NCBI GenBank assembly: GCA_035604455.1 | Contig: DATNIM010000092.1 | Location: 1-28,389 of the forward strand | Direction: 5' to 3' | Length of the DNA: 28,389 bases | Origin: AG25 sp035604455 | GTDB lineage: Bacteria > Gemmatimonadota > Gemmatimonadetes > Gemmatimonadales > GWC2-71-9 | Shown here: positions 28,341-28,389 of the stretch, one piece after another | Layout of the letters: each line of letters begins with the position of its first letter | How positions within the stretch are numbered: the first letter of the stretch is position 1 | Notes under the pieces: model-generated | What the model was told of the DNA's origin: nothing | What the model saw: the letters and a program-made list of their open reading frames with translations, nothing else | Database searches by the model: none | Position numbers and translations under genes: made by a program

Positions 28341-28389
28341 CTATCGCAGCTTGAACGTCGAGAGGCCCACGGCGGGCTTCGGGAAGCGC
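28341..28389 (-). CDS. C-terminal end of a gene entering from the right edge
   Basis: The last 15 codons before a TAG at 28343-28341 read RFPKPAVGLSTFKLR in the minus strand, the only frame here with a plausible protein end. Alternating hydrophobic/polar residues near the C-terminus would suit an outer-membrane beta-strand, but too little is present to name a family. The 187 bases between it and the lipoprotein start contain no other gene. Confidence 0.4.
   Translation of the reverse strand, partial: RFPKPAVGLSTFKLR

Overview
The window is GC-rich DNA with many GTG and TTG starts, tight operons with 4-7 base overlaps, and short intergenic gaps. The gene content (BNR/VPS10-type repeat protein, CtaG plus SCO1 oxidase assembly factors, large hybrid histidine kinases, many predicted lipoproteins) fits a free-living Gram-negative aerobe. 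Gemmatimonadota is my best guess, with Acidobacteriota or another high-GC soil phylum as alternatives. No marker gene fixes the taxonomy. I see no tRNA, rRNA, CRISPR array, transposase or phage gene.

Layout. 1-1726 (minus): an exported BNR-repeat protein cut by the window edge and a small lipoprotein. 1859-5485: a VAT-1-like oxidoreductase converging on an MgtA-type magnesium P-type ATPase. The ATPase promoter has a perfect palindrome in its spacer. 6030-7980: a cold-adaptation-flavoured group of RhlE-like DEAD-box helicase, small membrane protein, cold-shock protein and ribosomal protein S21. 8356-11065 (minus): a two-domain VOC protein with a histone-H1-like tail, a membrane protein and a YncE-like beta-propeller.

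11276-19459 (plus) is the most distinctive gene block. It holds a GT-B transferase with EG, HP and SS motifs, an SpsF-like cytidylyltransferase, a class-III aminotransferase fused to a PtmA-like SDR, a KdsC-like phosphatase fused to a NeuB-like synthase without the usual C-terminal SAF domain, a fatty-acid-hydroxylase-family membrane protein, an Aur1-like PAP2 enzyme and a UPF0104 (LPG-synthase transmembrane) protein. I read the first four as making and transferring a CMP-activated nonulosonic (sialic-acid-like) sugar. The last three may supply or decorate a lipid acceptor.

19519-21046 encodes the copper chaperone SCO1 and CtaG for cytochrome oxidase assembly. 21267-24846 (minus) is a three-gene phosphorelay operon (receiver, BarA-like hybrid kinase with Hpt, receiver with a Cys motif). 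25053-27173 (plus) is a divergent soluble hybrid kinase. The window ends with a lipoprotein of unknown function and the last codons of another gene.

The most interesting non-coding element is in the 220-base gap between ctaG and the phosphorelay operon. On the minus strand there is a near-consensus sigma-54 promoter (GG-N10-GC). At the predicted +1 a ~106-nt RNA begins, closed by an 11-bp perfect stem, containing a cUUCGg hairpin and ending in a U5 tract. This looks like an undescribed sigma-54-dependent small RNA.
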